A stretch of 29,704 nucleotides of DNA from Chara braunii (GCA_003427395.1 BFEA01000003.1:5632634-5662337); one strand, 5' to 3'. Positions 19,074 through 28,140 are shown, numbered from the stretch's first letter. A program made the numbers and translations. Notes: generated from the letters alone by a model not told the origin.

Positions 19074-19472
19074 CTGCTGCTCAGTTTTCTCGGTGATCAC
19101 TCTCAGACACTCGGAACCCTGGCATGAACATGGCCAGAGTGCCTCGACCGATTCACAAAGCTCGTTTTGTTGTGAGAGCTGCCAGACCCGTTTCCCCACC
19201 TTTATAATAAAGTTGCTTGTTCAAAAACAGAAACAAAAGTGAAAAAAAAATCGGAAAGCAGATCACCTGTCTAATTCGCAAAATGAGTACTCTGCCATTT
19301 CACATTTCATAATTTTCAATCACAAAACGTATAATTCCCAATTTTCCTAATGATAGAAAACAGCAAAATGAAAAAAAAAAGAGTAGCAACCATCATCATG
19401 TATCTATTCTATTTAAATCTTTCAAGTTTGAGAAAAGGTCGAGGCTGTTTCATCTCCGACCTCGAGGTTCGC
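19074..19472. other. AT-rich spacer
   Basis: No gene or RNA is recognised. A-rich from 19200 to 19390. Confidence 0.35.
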
Positions 19473-19652
19473 TTAAACCACCAGCACATGCATGCCAGAT
19501 ATTCCCCCCCCCCCCCCCCCCCCCCCCTCCCCCCTCCTTCGGAGGCCGCCCGCAGCCGATGCATTTTATCTACAGCCCTCGACCTCCTCAAATTTTCGGA
19601 GAGGCTCAAAACAGCTTCTCCAGTTTCCTGGGGCCATGTACTGTTGGTTTAA
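19473..19652. mobile_element. TTAA-flanked MITE-like element with C24 run
   Basis: TTAA at both ends, with TIRs ACCACCAGCACATG and CATGTACTGTTGGT. A 24-base C run lies at 19504-19527. The right half contains GGAGAGGCTCAAAACAGCTT, close to the inner arm of the 12788-12970 element, so the two are probably the same family. Confidence 0.65.
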
Positions 19653-20361
<709 letters not shown>

Positions 20362-20437
20362 GACAGGGGAGTTGATAATGCACAAAAGACTGAAACTTGG
20401 TAATCATGCACAAAAGACTGAAACTGTGGCTGAGTAT

Positions 20438-20467
20438 CTCTCCATGTTCTAGCGGAGGAAGATTCAT
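20438..20467. repeat. Segment shared with 9509-9540
   Basis: TCCATGTTCTAGCGGA followed by AGATTCAT occurs here and in the loop of the 9457-9578 foldback, marking a second copy of a dispersed element without its arms. A nearby CACAAAAGACTGAAACT is itself present twice (20382 and 20409). Confidence 0.6.
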
Positions 20468-20495
20468 CTTTGTTTGGCGGATTGGGATAGGGGAG

Positions 20496-20517
20496 CAAGG
20501 GAGGCCGGCCTCCCTTG
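20496..20517. other. Perfect 22-bp palindrome
   Basis: CAAGGGAGGCC and its reverse complement lie back to back with no loop. A dimeric protein site or chance are equally possible. Confidence 0.7.
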
Positions 20518-20682
20518 GCTAAGGACTTGTATTCAAACAATCGCAACGACGAACTGTTGGCACTGACGGACAACAGACTGAAACAATGGCAGTGATGGAA
20601 GATTCATTTATGATTGGCAAGTTGGGGGAAGTAAGAAGATTCATTTACACGTGGGAAATTGGGGGAGAACTGGAGCGAAGGC

Positions 20683-20800
20683 GGCTGGCCTGTTATGTAC
20701 TTGTGTACTTGTATTCCAACAATCAGTACTGGAGCCAAGGCGGCTGGCCTGCTATGTACTTGTGTACTTGTATTCCAACTATCAGCTGGCCTGCTATGTA
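20683..20800 (+). repeat. 42-bp tandem repeat, left part
   Basis: Units begin GGCTGGCCTGCTATGTAC at 20683, 20742 and 20784 (17 extra bases in the first interval). The third is cut at ATGTA by the insertion 20801-21055 and continues at 21061. Confidence 0.85.
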
Positions 20801-21055
20801 GTTGCTTCGGCTGGTGTGCAAATTTGTCTTCATTGTGTGGTGGCTATGTCTACTTCGATTGTGCATGTGTGTGACCGGGTACATCAGATCACGGGGAAAA
20901 ACGAGTACCCGTGTTGGGGTGGGGTTAAATGCTCATCTTGGGGCTTAACTTTCACCCCGGTCCACTTCACCGTTTGGTCGAGTGTTTGCCTCCGGATAGG
21001 GAGGTCATGTGTTCGATCCTTGGACAATGCGGACTTATAAAACATGTATTTTCAG
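20801..21055 (+). mobile_element. 255-bp insertion with tRNA-like Pol III boxes, 5-bp TSD
   Basis: ATGTA at 20796-20800 is repeated at 21056-21060. Removing one copy plus the 255 bases restores a perfect 42-bp array unit. Near the 3' end a tRNA-like part has an A box (TGGTCGAGTG, 20975-20984), an anticodon-stem-like CCTCC...GGAGG, and a B box (GTTCGATCC, 21011-21019), 36 bases apart. It has no poly(A) and no full cloverleaf, so it is SINE-like or carries a decayed tRNA rather than being a functional tRNA gene. Confidence 0.65.
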
Positions 21056-21196
21056 ATGTACTTGTATTCCAACGATCGGCTGGCCTGCTATGTACTTGTG
21101 TACTTGTATTCCAACAATCGGCTGGCCTGCTATGTACTTGTGTACTTGTGTTCCAACAATCGGCTGGCCTGCTATGTACTTGTATTCCAACAATCG
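21056..21196 (+). repeat. 42-bp tandem repeat, right part
   Basis: Units start at 21078, 21120 and 21162, exactly 42 apart. The last is shortened by ten bases (GTGTACTTGT missing once). Confidence 0.9.
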
Positions 21197-21682
21197 CTCC
21201 GATCGACTTTCCGTAATTCCGGGCAACTGGACTCAAGCTGTTGGCGATGAGTAACAATCAGACGAGACTCACGCATGGGCTCAAAACAGTCGTGAAACAA
21301 CATGACATCCACAGGGCCAAACACACCGATCCACAAGTAAGCGCCCGAACGATACGTGACAGATAATGGCCGGGAAACACAAAATTTGCACCCGTGGGAC
21401 AGCACCACGCCTCCGCGTCGCAATGATTGTTTCCTGGGCCCGGCGGGGGGGGCGGGGGGTGTCACACAAGGAGTGGGTTACCTTTTAGAAGTACTAGAGG
21501 ATCACAGACAAGTGTGCAACGACACAGACAGTGTCACATGTTATACATGACTACTTTGTACTTTCTCCTTTCTTTTTCCCAAGTTTTTTCTTGTCTTTTT
21601 CAAGTTTTGTGGTCCCCCCCCCTCTATCAAGAGCACCAATTGCACCTTGGAAATTCCAGCGTCCGTGCTTAAAAAGGAAATT

Positions 21683-21721
<39 letters not shown>

Positions 21722-22520
21722 AAAAAAAACGAATATAAAAAGAAAAGAAAACAACAACAACAACAACAACAACAACGACAAAATGAAGATGTTTGACTTC
21801 AGCTGAAATGTTGGGCTGAAGCGGCAGATGCTTTTTTTTTTTTTTTTTCCCCCGGGCGAACTTCTATTTATTTATTTATTTTAAGTTATTTATTAAAAGC
21901 CGGGTAATCATTGGATTTCAATTTTCAAATGATCACTTGTTTGCAAGATGTTAGTTACCCTTCAGAGATTCGAAAGCTGATCTGAGAATTCTCAGCAAGA
22001 CTAAAAAAAGATTCACCCCTCCAATCGCAACCAGACCTCAAAGATTCGCTGCAATCTCATCAGGGCATATACTCACACTCGTACATTTCCGGATGTATAT
22101 GACAGTTTTTCTGCAAGGAAAAAAAAAAAAAAAAAAACAGAAAAAAAAGGCCAGTCAGTGAGTCAACCGGAGTAACCGAGGTAGGAGTGTCAAACTACTG
22201 TCGAGTGGCTTCGAGTTTGTCACGATGACGACCAACAATAACAACAACAACGCTCCGTTTGTCAGGAATCTCTTCCTGTGTCGGTCGGTGTTTGTTGTCG
22301 AAGTCGTGTCTTCTTTCCATCTGCTTGGTGTGTTTATACGCATACAGTCAGTGAGAAATCTATGAATTCTATTATTATCATTCTAATCATAGCAGACACT
22401 GCCAGAATGCTAAACAGCAGCGATTTGGGGGAAAAAAAAAGGACCCGACATGACCCTGAAATAGTTTACTGCGTGGACCTTCTTTTTGGGGGGTGGGGGG
22501 TGGGGGGGTAACCCGGGGAG
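21197..22520. other. Unrecognised spacer with simple tracts
   Basis: No gene is recognised. An A tract of about 37 lies at 21684-21720, (AAC)n at 21751-21777, T19 at 21831-21849, A19 at about 22118-22137, and a G-rich run at 22486-22508. GGACCC(G/T)ACATGA(C/T)CCTGAAA occurs twice (22441 and 22521). Short frames show no family resemblance. Confidence 0.4.
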
Positions 22521-22539
22521 GACCCTACATGATCCTGAA

Positions 22540-23115
22540 AGCGCCGACAGCACAGGATATCCTTGTCTAATAGCCATGGAATATGGCATAGCTAGCCTTT
22601 GCTAATAGCCATGGACTTCATTTCGCCCACCCACGGCTAACAACCATGGACTTCGTTCAGTATAGCCAGCCTTGGCTAATAGCCATGGACTATAGAGTCA
22701 CCAGGCTTGACTATTAACCATGGACTATTGTATAGCCAGCCTTGAGCAATAGACCATAGAATAGCCAGCCGTGGCTAGTGTCACCAGGCTTGACTATTAA
22801 CCATGGACTATTGTATAGCCAGCCTTGAGCAATAGACCATGGAATAGCCAGCCTTGGCTAGTGTCACCAGGCTTGACTATTAACCATGGACTATTGTATA
22901 GCCAGCCTTGAACAATAGACCATAGAATAGCCAGCCTTGGCTAGGCTGTACCGCAGTAAAGCAAGCCTTGGCTAACATGCATGGACTATAGCATGGCCAA
23001 CCTATAGCTACAGGCCATGCTCACTCCCAGCAGGGGGTTTACAATAGCTATTAGCTGGACTATAGCATAGCAAGCCTTGGCTAACAGCCATGGACTAGGC
23101 CATAGCCAGCCTTGC
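22540..23115. repeat. Palindrome-rich array with 83-bp higher-order unit
   Basis: Monomers of the type TAGCCAGCCTTGGCTA plus ATAGCCATGGACTAT repeat throughout. Between 22697 and about 22945 they form a higher-order unit starting GTCACCAGGCTTGACTATTA at 22697, 22780 and 22863, exactly 83 apart and nearly identical. The monomers are partly self-complementary (TAGCCA...TGGCTA, CCATGG). Confidence 0.85.
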
Positions 23116-23706
23116 CCAACAGTCAGATGTCTATGGATGGGGTCCATTGTCACCCACGCATGCAATAACCGGGACCGCTTGAATCTGCAGGTGGGAAGAA
23201 AATTGCATCGAAAAAATACAGAGATACAGTGACCCTTGGTTCGAGTCTTTTTTTTTTTGTCAAGCAAATCCTTGTTTTTTCGAAGCATCCTGTTACCTGT
23301 ACTTCAGCAGATAAAGATTGATATAAACTGGGGGGAAAAGAGCAGAGGATAGAGATTCACATTTAGATTAGCTCATTGCAGCATCGAGTAGTACTGCTTG
23401 CTTTGACAGGAAGATGGCTATGGATAGAACATGCAACTCCAGAGTGTACAGGGATAAAAAAACTTTACAGCAACAGCACAGAATGTGGCGGCACATCAGC
23501 AGCAGGAGCACTGCTACGCGGCAGGGGGGAAGCAGATGATCGAGACTCAGACGCCTCGGGCCCTCGGGGCGTCTGCATACATTCGGCGCCTCCGACCTAT
23601 ACAGGGGTCTGGGCTGGCCCCCAATTGCTGAGCAACAAAGTCTCACTGCATTGAAAATCTGGCTGGCCCCCATTGCTGAGCAACGAAGTCTCACTAGGCT
23701 GGGTGA
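23116..23706. other. Spacer with ~50-bp direct duplication at ~23607-23697
   Basis: No gene is recognised. CTGGCCCCCA(A)TTGCTGAGCAAC and AAGTCTCACT occur twice about 49 bases apart. GGTTCGAGTC followed by T10 at about 23239-23258 resembles a Pol III B box and terminator, but I see no A box. Confidence 0.4.
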
Positions 23707-23819
23707 CTACAGTCTTCCCCCAAATACAATGTACAGTCATTATAGCTGAATTTGGGGTATCTTTCAGTCTAAATTCACAGCTATAATGACCGTACGTTGT
23801 ATTTGAGGGAAGACTGTAG
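23707..23819 (+). mobile_element. Hairpin element copy 6 (second arm variant)
   Basis: 113 bases. Left arm CTACAGTCTTCCCCCAAATA, right arm TATTTGAGGGAAGACTGTAG. Inner arms ACAATGTACAGTCATTATAG and CTATAATGACCGTACGTTGT. Arms differ from both the common and the copy 5 type but pair with each other. The loop ATCTTTCAGTC keeps the family loop. Confidence 0.9.
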
Positions 23820-24087
23820 AGCCCGGGCAGATTCGCCGCCTTCTCTCTTTCGTGTTTTTACTTGTTGCCCTTTTGTCATGCTTGCCGGCTGATAAGCAAC
23901 CAGACTGCTGCTCCCCAGAGTAAATGGGGCTTCCGTGAGTCTTTTTTTTTAAAGAAACACCCCACCCCCACCAGTGTTAGTGGTGCTGATAAGAGCAGAC
24001 ACCCAAAGAAAAGAAAAGGGGAAAAAAAATTACAGCCAGTGTCTGACTGATCTTGTGTTTGACTAATTCACATGAGATGAGAAAGTC
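23820..24087. other. Unrecognised spacer
   Basis: GCTGCTCCCC...ATGGGG at about 23912-23932 weakly recalls the LINE 3' end at 605 and 17120. No gene is seen. Confidence 0.35.
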
Positions 24088-24136
24088 AGAGCAAGATTTT
24101 TTTTTTTTTTTTTTTTTTTTTGAGTGAGAGCAAGAT
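24085..24136 (-). mobile_element. Probable poly(A)-tail-only retro-insertion
   Basis: A 24-base T run (24098-24121) plus GA is flanked by GTCAGAGCAAGAT (24085-24097) and GTGAGAGCAAGAT (24124-24136), 12 of 13 identical. This fits target-site duplication around a minus-strand poly(A) with no body. Confidence 0.55.
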
Positions 24137-24304
24137 CACTGCACCAGAATTGGGAATGCCTTTGCCTGGTCGGAATGCGATTCAGGGAATACTACTCGTA
24201 CTAGCACATTTTTGTTCTACTACGCTCTGTACGTGATTGCGGTAAGATTCATCCAGGCGCGGTCGCCATTGCAGCCCGATGCATCGAGGAAAGTGCTACT
24301 GTGA

Positions 24305-24419
24305 CAGTACTGTCTTCGGCTGAATGGAAGGCCTGGCCATTGTCGCTGTCTGTGGACCGAAAATTGCCCCAAATACAGCTATAATGACCAGGCGTTCTAT
24401 TCAGGTGAAGACGGTGGTG
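24305..24419 (-). mobile_element. Hairpin element copy 7
   Basis: Left arm ACTGTCTTCGGCTGAATGGA, right arm GTTCTATTCAGGTGAAGACG. The centre GGACCGAAAATTGCC is in reverse orientation relative to copy 3. Inner arms CTGGCCATTGTCGCTGT and ATACAGCTATAATGACCAG have more mismatches than copies 3 and 6, so this copy is older. Confidence 0.8.
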
Positions 24420-24721
24420 TGACTATGCCCCTCAACTGTGTAAAAGTGGGGAGCGTGTTGACTACAGCCTCATCGGGACAAAATGTTATGGCCCAATTTG
24501 ACACAACCAGCTTCATTTTGGGATAGATTGGGTTTCCGCAGATCTAGTGTTTTCGGCCATTTCGCAAATCACAGCCTTTGCAGGTCTCTCTCCTCAGAGG
24601 CCACCTGTCTTTCTTCGTCAACCTGTTGCAGCTCTCCACTGGACGGCAGCAGGTAAAAGGTCCATAAGGATGACATGTCGCAGGTGTGAATAGGGCCTTC
24701 TGTAGTGCTCCGCCGTACCGC
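24420..24721. other. 3' flank of POT1
   Basis: Downstream of the POT1 stop on the minus strand. No canonical AATAAA is obvious. The 3' UTR probably lies here. Confidence 0.4.
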
Positions 24722-27352
24722 TCACAGCAAGATTGTGCTGAAAATTCGGTAGTGGCGAGTCTCCCGTGGGCGCGCTTTGTCGAGATAGTACGACTTCAGA
24801 CAGCATTTGATCCAGGGAGGGCTTCTGTTGGGGCACATTGACAACTTCCCGACCTCAACGTCGGTCGCACAACCCAGCAGTTGCGAGATTTTATCCTGGA
24901 GACGCTGGACGTCGCTCGGTTTCTTCAGGCCTGTTACACAAGAAGATGATGATGGAAGTTGGTACGGTGGCGTCGGACAATAGTAGTTTGAGAAGAAGTA
25001 ATCACCGTCGTCGCCATACAAGAAAGCATCTAATCGTCCGGTTGCATCCTCGAGCGCAAGCTTAACTTTGCACACGGACCTTTCGTTGTGTCGTACCCTC
25101 TTGCCGTCCCTTGACTCAGGGTGCTCCTTCCCTGCACCGGGCCCGCCAAACATCGTCTCTTCTCCGTCTTTCGTCGTCAATTCGTCGGAAACATCCCATC
25201 GAACGGCTCCATCCTCAAGTGCAGTCTGTACTTTGCAGACGTACTCCTCATTATCTTGTAGCCTCTTGCCCTCTTTGGGCTGAAGATGATCTTTCACCGC
25301 CGCCCCCGCACCAGACTCACCAAGCATTGCCTCTTCTCCATCTTCTGTTGTCTGCACGTCTTCAGCTTCGCCATGCCGCCTCTGGGCGTCCTTGGTACAT
25401 CGTGAAGATGCTGCGTCGACCATCGAGTCTGCCGCCTTGTTGCCAGCTTCATCTATCGCGATCTCTGTTTTCTCAGCCATTTCAGATGCGTCTGCCTCTA
25501 CTTCTGTTCCATGCCCACAGACGACTTCTTCGCCACCTTTTGAATTGTCGCTTGCTTGAACGTGAACGTCTGCCTGATGTTGTCGGCTCCTCTCTCCTTT
25601 GGCCTGAATCTTCCAACTGTCACCCACATTCACCGTTGCGTGTCCTTCAGCCTCTTTCTCACTTTGTGAAGAAGGTTCTGCTTCAGCGTTTGTGTCCTTG
25701 GCGCCGCCAGAAACTTCCGACGGCAACTCGGAAGTCTTGGTGGTGGTCCCCACACCCATGGGACCTTTCATAGTCCCTTGCTTGAGCAGTCCCTTGGTCT
25801 CCTCGTCACTTCTCGGTGCCTCCGGCTTCAGACTCCTCGAGTCCTCGATGTTCTTGCCAGCTTCATCTCCCATCTTCACTCCTCTTCCTCCTGACGACCG
25901 CTGGCAGAAATCGTGGACCCTCTCGGGAAAGATAGCAAGGACTCGAACGATGCACCTGAACTTGCTTGTCACTTCGCTGGAGGTGAGCACCTCCCGCAGA
26001 CTACGCACAGGCTGGTTTTCGTAGACGGTCGACGTCAGAAATGTGTAACAAGAGGTGATGGATTTTGGGATGTGGCTGCTCTCCTCTTGAAGTCGTTGTT
26101 GATAAGTTCGCTCTAGGCACATGACCAAGACATTGGTTTGTGAAAGGTTACAACACCTTGACCTGGGGTTAGGATCTGTGGCTCTTGGCGGAGCGGAAAC
26201 TGCCGCTGCGATGGACTGCACATCTTTCGACTCCTTACCTAGTACTGATAGGGACTCGGCGGGGGGAGGAGTTGGGCCAGTGAAAAAGGTAGCGAATGTG
26301 ACCCCTTGCACACGTCTTCGGCCAAGGTTGCGCAGCTTGACCCATCGGCCTCTGGTGCAAAGGAGGTGGGGCAGCGATGATGCCTCCGTGACGATCGGGA
26401 GAAGAGTGCCCAGCTTCGGGAAACTCGCGTAAACATCAAAGGGTGGCAGCGGAAATGGGTAGGACGGCCAACGAGACGAACAGTTGTCATCACCGCGGTC
26501 TTGCTCCGCGTCCTCTTGTACCCGGGGGCCTTCGTCCTTCGCTTTATCTTCTGTTCGAAATGCTGCCTTTGCTCCAATCGGCAGTGATGCGCACTCGGTT
26601 CCATCCCAGACGTAGAGGAGAGGAGCTCTCTCATTGTCGTGAGCATCGACGTGCAAGACCTTACAAAAGAGGTCGAAGAAGGGCCTGCCCACCTCGATAG
26701 TTTCAATCCTTGCTACGTACTCAGTTATACCCAAAGCCTGGACGTTGTCGGCTACCCAATCCCTGAAGAAATGAACCATGGGTATATCTGTCGGTGATCG
26801 AGAGTACTTTCCAGATGACGTCTGGTAGGGCTCATCTTTGCCTTTCATCTGACCATCAAAGAGAACATAACTGCCTCCAGCTTTCAGCTGTACTGTAGCC
26901 TGAGGCTTTTTGTTAAATACCTTTATCTGCGCGTTGTGAATACGGATGATGTCCCCGATGAACCGCACACGAGGCATCTGCTCCAGCTCCAGCCCAAAGA
27001 TAACCACGGGCAGCCCCGGCGAGTGGTAGTCGGTGTCGGTGATGGTTATCGAACAACAGTTGTCGGTACCTCGTGTCTCCTTCGGTTGATCGTAGTCAGC
27101 CACCACACCATAGAAATGGATCTTCCCTTTCTCTGTGACGGCATCAGTCAGGCGAGTGTACGAGTATGCCTCCTCGCCATGCCATTGTCCTCTTCCCCTT
27201 GACGACGGCATTTGCGCATGCATGGTTTCCAATTGACGCGGGGCCTCGACAACTTGGACCCCTAAAACACGTTGCCGATCGTCCAGACTGTTTGGAACTC
27301 TACTCCCTAACCTCTTCGAAGCTACATTCCTAAACCTCAATGTTTTTGACAT
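24722..27352 (-). CDS. POT1: Protection of telomeres 1 (POT1-like), one uninterrupted frame
   Basis: POT1 binds the single-stranded G-rich telomere overhang. This 876-residue frame (from the ATG at 27352) follows plant POT1. OB1 spans about 64-175 and includes TDAVTEKGKIHFYGVVADYD, TRGTD (93-97), GDIIR and PYQTSSGKYSR. OB2 spans about 182-350 (DLFCKVLHVDAHD, VWDGTE, PLPPFDVYASFPKLGTLL, GRWVKLRNL). The C-terminal OB3 starts at SLREVLTSSEVTSKFRCIVR (about 451), breaks at HDFC (483), and resumes at VCKVKLALEDATGRLDAFLY (about 760). It ends with PPWIKCCLKSYYLD and RHYRIFST, the usual plant POT1 terminus. The ~274-residue insertion (24722-frame positions 25082-25903) is acidic, charged and probably disordered, and contains a repeated piece of OB3. 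The frame extends five-prime to 27391 only through a TTG, and a TAG lies upstream. The ATG at 27223 has a better context (ACCATG) and would give 833 residues. Plant POT1 genes normally have many introns; none is needed here. Confidence 0.9.
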   Translation of the reverse strand: MSKTLRFRNVASKRLGSRVPNSLDDRQRVLGVQVVEAPRQLETMHAQMPSSRGRGQWHGEEAYSYTRLTDAVTEKGKIHFYGVVADYDQPKETRGTDNCCSITITDTDYHSPGLPVVIFGLELEQMPRVRFIGDIIRIHNAQIKVFNKKPQATVQLKAGGSYVLFDGQMKGKDEPYQTSSGKYSRSPTDIPMVHFFRDWVADNVQALGITEYVARIETIEVGRPFFDLFCKVLHVDAHDNERAPLLYVWDGTECASLPIGAKAAFRTEDKAKDEGPRVQEDAEQDRGDDNCSSRWPSYPFPLPPFDVYASFPKLGTLLPIVTEASSLPHLLCTRGRWVKLRNLGRRRVQGVTFATFFTGPTPPPAESLSVLGKESKDVQSIAAAVSAPPRATDPNPRSRCCNLSQTNVLVMCLERTYQQRLQEESSHIPKSITSCYTFLTSTVYENQPVRSLREVLTSSEVTSKFRCIVRVLAIFPERVHDFCQRSSGGRGVKMGDEAGKNIEDSRSLKPEAPRSDEETKGLLKQGTMKGPMGVGTTTKTSELPSEVSGGAKDTNAEAEPSSQSEKEAEGHATVNVGDSWKIQAKGERSRQHQADVHVQASDNSKGGEEVVCGHGTEVEADASEMAEKTEIAIDEAGNKAADSMVDAASSRCTKDAQRRHGEAEDVQTTEDGEEAMLGESGAGAAVKDHLQPKEGKRLQDNEEYVCKVQTALEDGAVRWDVSDELTTKDGEETMFGGPGAGKEHPESRDGKRVRHNERSVCKVKLALEDATGRLDAFLYGDDGDYFFSNYYCPTPPYQLPSSSSCVTGLKKPSDVQRLQDKISQLLGCATDVEVGKLSMCPNRSPPWIKCCLKSYYLDKARPRETRHYRIFSTILL

Positions 27353-27476
27353 CAACCCTACATTCCTTTCCTTGCCGTTCGTTCCGTTCAAGCTTCTGCA
27401 CGGTATGTGTCTACCTGCTGACTCTGTGCCTCTCTACCTGCACCTCTGTCTAACTACATCTCTGTCTGTATGCCAT

Positions 27477-27644
27477 GCTAATGAATAGACACAACCGCAT
27501 TAGTGCTAATGAATAGACACAACCACATTGGTGCTAATGAATAGACGCAACAGCATTCGTGCTAATGAATAGACGCAACCACATTGGTGCTAACGAATAG
27601 GCGCAACCACATCGGTGCTAATGAATAGACGCAACCGCATTGTG
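27477..27644. repeat. 28-bp tandem repeat, six copies, upstream of POT1
   Basis: Exact 28-base periodicity of GCTAATGAATAGACRCAACC plus RCATTGGT. It lies 125-290 bases upstream of the POT1 ATG at 27352, so within its likely promoter or 5' UTR. Any regulatory role is unknown. Confidence 0.9.
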
Positions 27645-27938
27645 GTGCCAACTCCATCCTCCACCAAAGTCCCCTTAGCCAGTTCCCACCGACCAGTGAA
27701 ACTACACCATGCCATTCAGAACCCTCCCTGTCTTCCTTCCTGCGAATTGATCCCTACAGCCTCAACAGTATACTCCAACAGTCAAGGAGGGAATCCTCCT
27801 CCCTTCCTTCTCCCAATAAGTCACCACCTCATCCCACTAGGGCCACCACCACAAGGCACTGATATCTGGCATCTCCAGCTGCCCTGACCTCTCAGCACCT
27901 GGCCTTCACTTTCGTGTCGGAAAGATGTTGAGAGAAAA

Positions 27939-27988
27939 CCGGTGTCGGTGACGGTTATCTTCCCTTTCTCCGTGGCGGCATCAGTCAT
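27939..27988 (-). pseudogene. Deleted fragment of POT1 OB1, first copy
   Basis: The minus strand reads TDAATEKGKITVTDTG. POT1 reads TDAVTEKGKI, then 24 more codons, then TITDTD. Nucleotide identity is about 46 of 50 on both sides of the gap. The POT1 sequence at the two gap edges shares GAT, so the loss looks like a microhomology deletion rather than splicing (no GT-AG). Confidence 0.7.
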
Positions 27989-28057
27989 TGTTGGGTCCTT
28001 TCGCAGTGGAAACTGCATGCGCCTTCACTTTCGCGTCGGAAAGATTTTTAGAGAAAA

Positions 28058-28107
28058 CTGGTGTTGGTGACGGTTATCTTCCCTTTCTCCGCGGCGGCAT
28101 CAGTCAT
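28058..28107 (-). pseudogene. Deleted fragment of POT1 OB1, second copy
   Basis: Same fragment and same deletion as 27939-27988, carried along in the 119-bp duplication; it differs from it at only a few bases. Not expressed as a recognisable protein. Confidence 0.7.
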
Positions 28108-28140
28108 TGTTGGGTCCTTTCGCAGTGGAAACTGCATGCT

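Larger units (their letters stand above)
27903..28140. repeat. 119-bp tandem duplication containing POT1 scraps
   Basis: CCTTCACTTTCGYGTCGGAA starts units at 27903 and 28022, about 93% alike. Within each, about 50 bases (27939-27988 and 28058-28107) match the POT1 OB1 coding sequence with an internal in-frame deletion of 24 codons. The rest of the unit does not resemble POT1. Confidence 0.85.

Noticed and set aside
20960-21026. Functional tRNA gene
   Set aside because: A and B boxes are present but the acceptor and T stems do not pair, and box spacing is short.
20683-21196. CRISPR array
   Set aside because: Units are contiguous tandem repeats without unique spacers, in a eukaryotic context; the same applies to the other arrays.
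25082-25903. Unspliced intron inside POT1
   Set aside because: No stop in 274 codons, strongly protein-like charged composition, a diverged internal duplication that keeps frame, and no obvious GT-AG pair at the fold edges. Not fully excluded without RNA data.
24838-27202. Several + strand open frames opposite POT1
   Set aside because: Shadows of the GC-rich POT1 coding sequence; no domains.
27821-28018. Small minus-strand gene upstream of POT1
   Set aside because: Its only recognisable part is the deleted POT1 scrap; the remainder is repeat.
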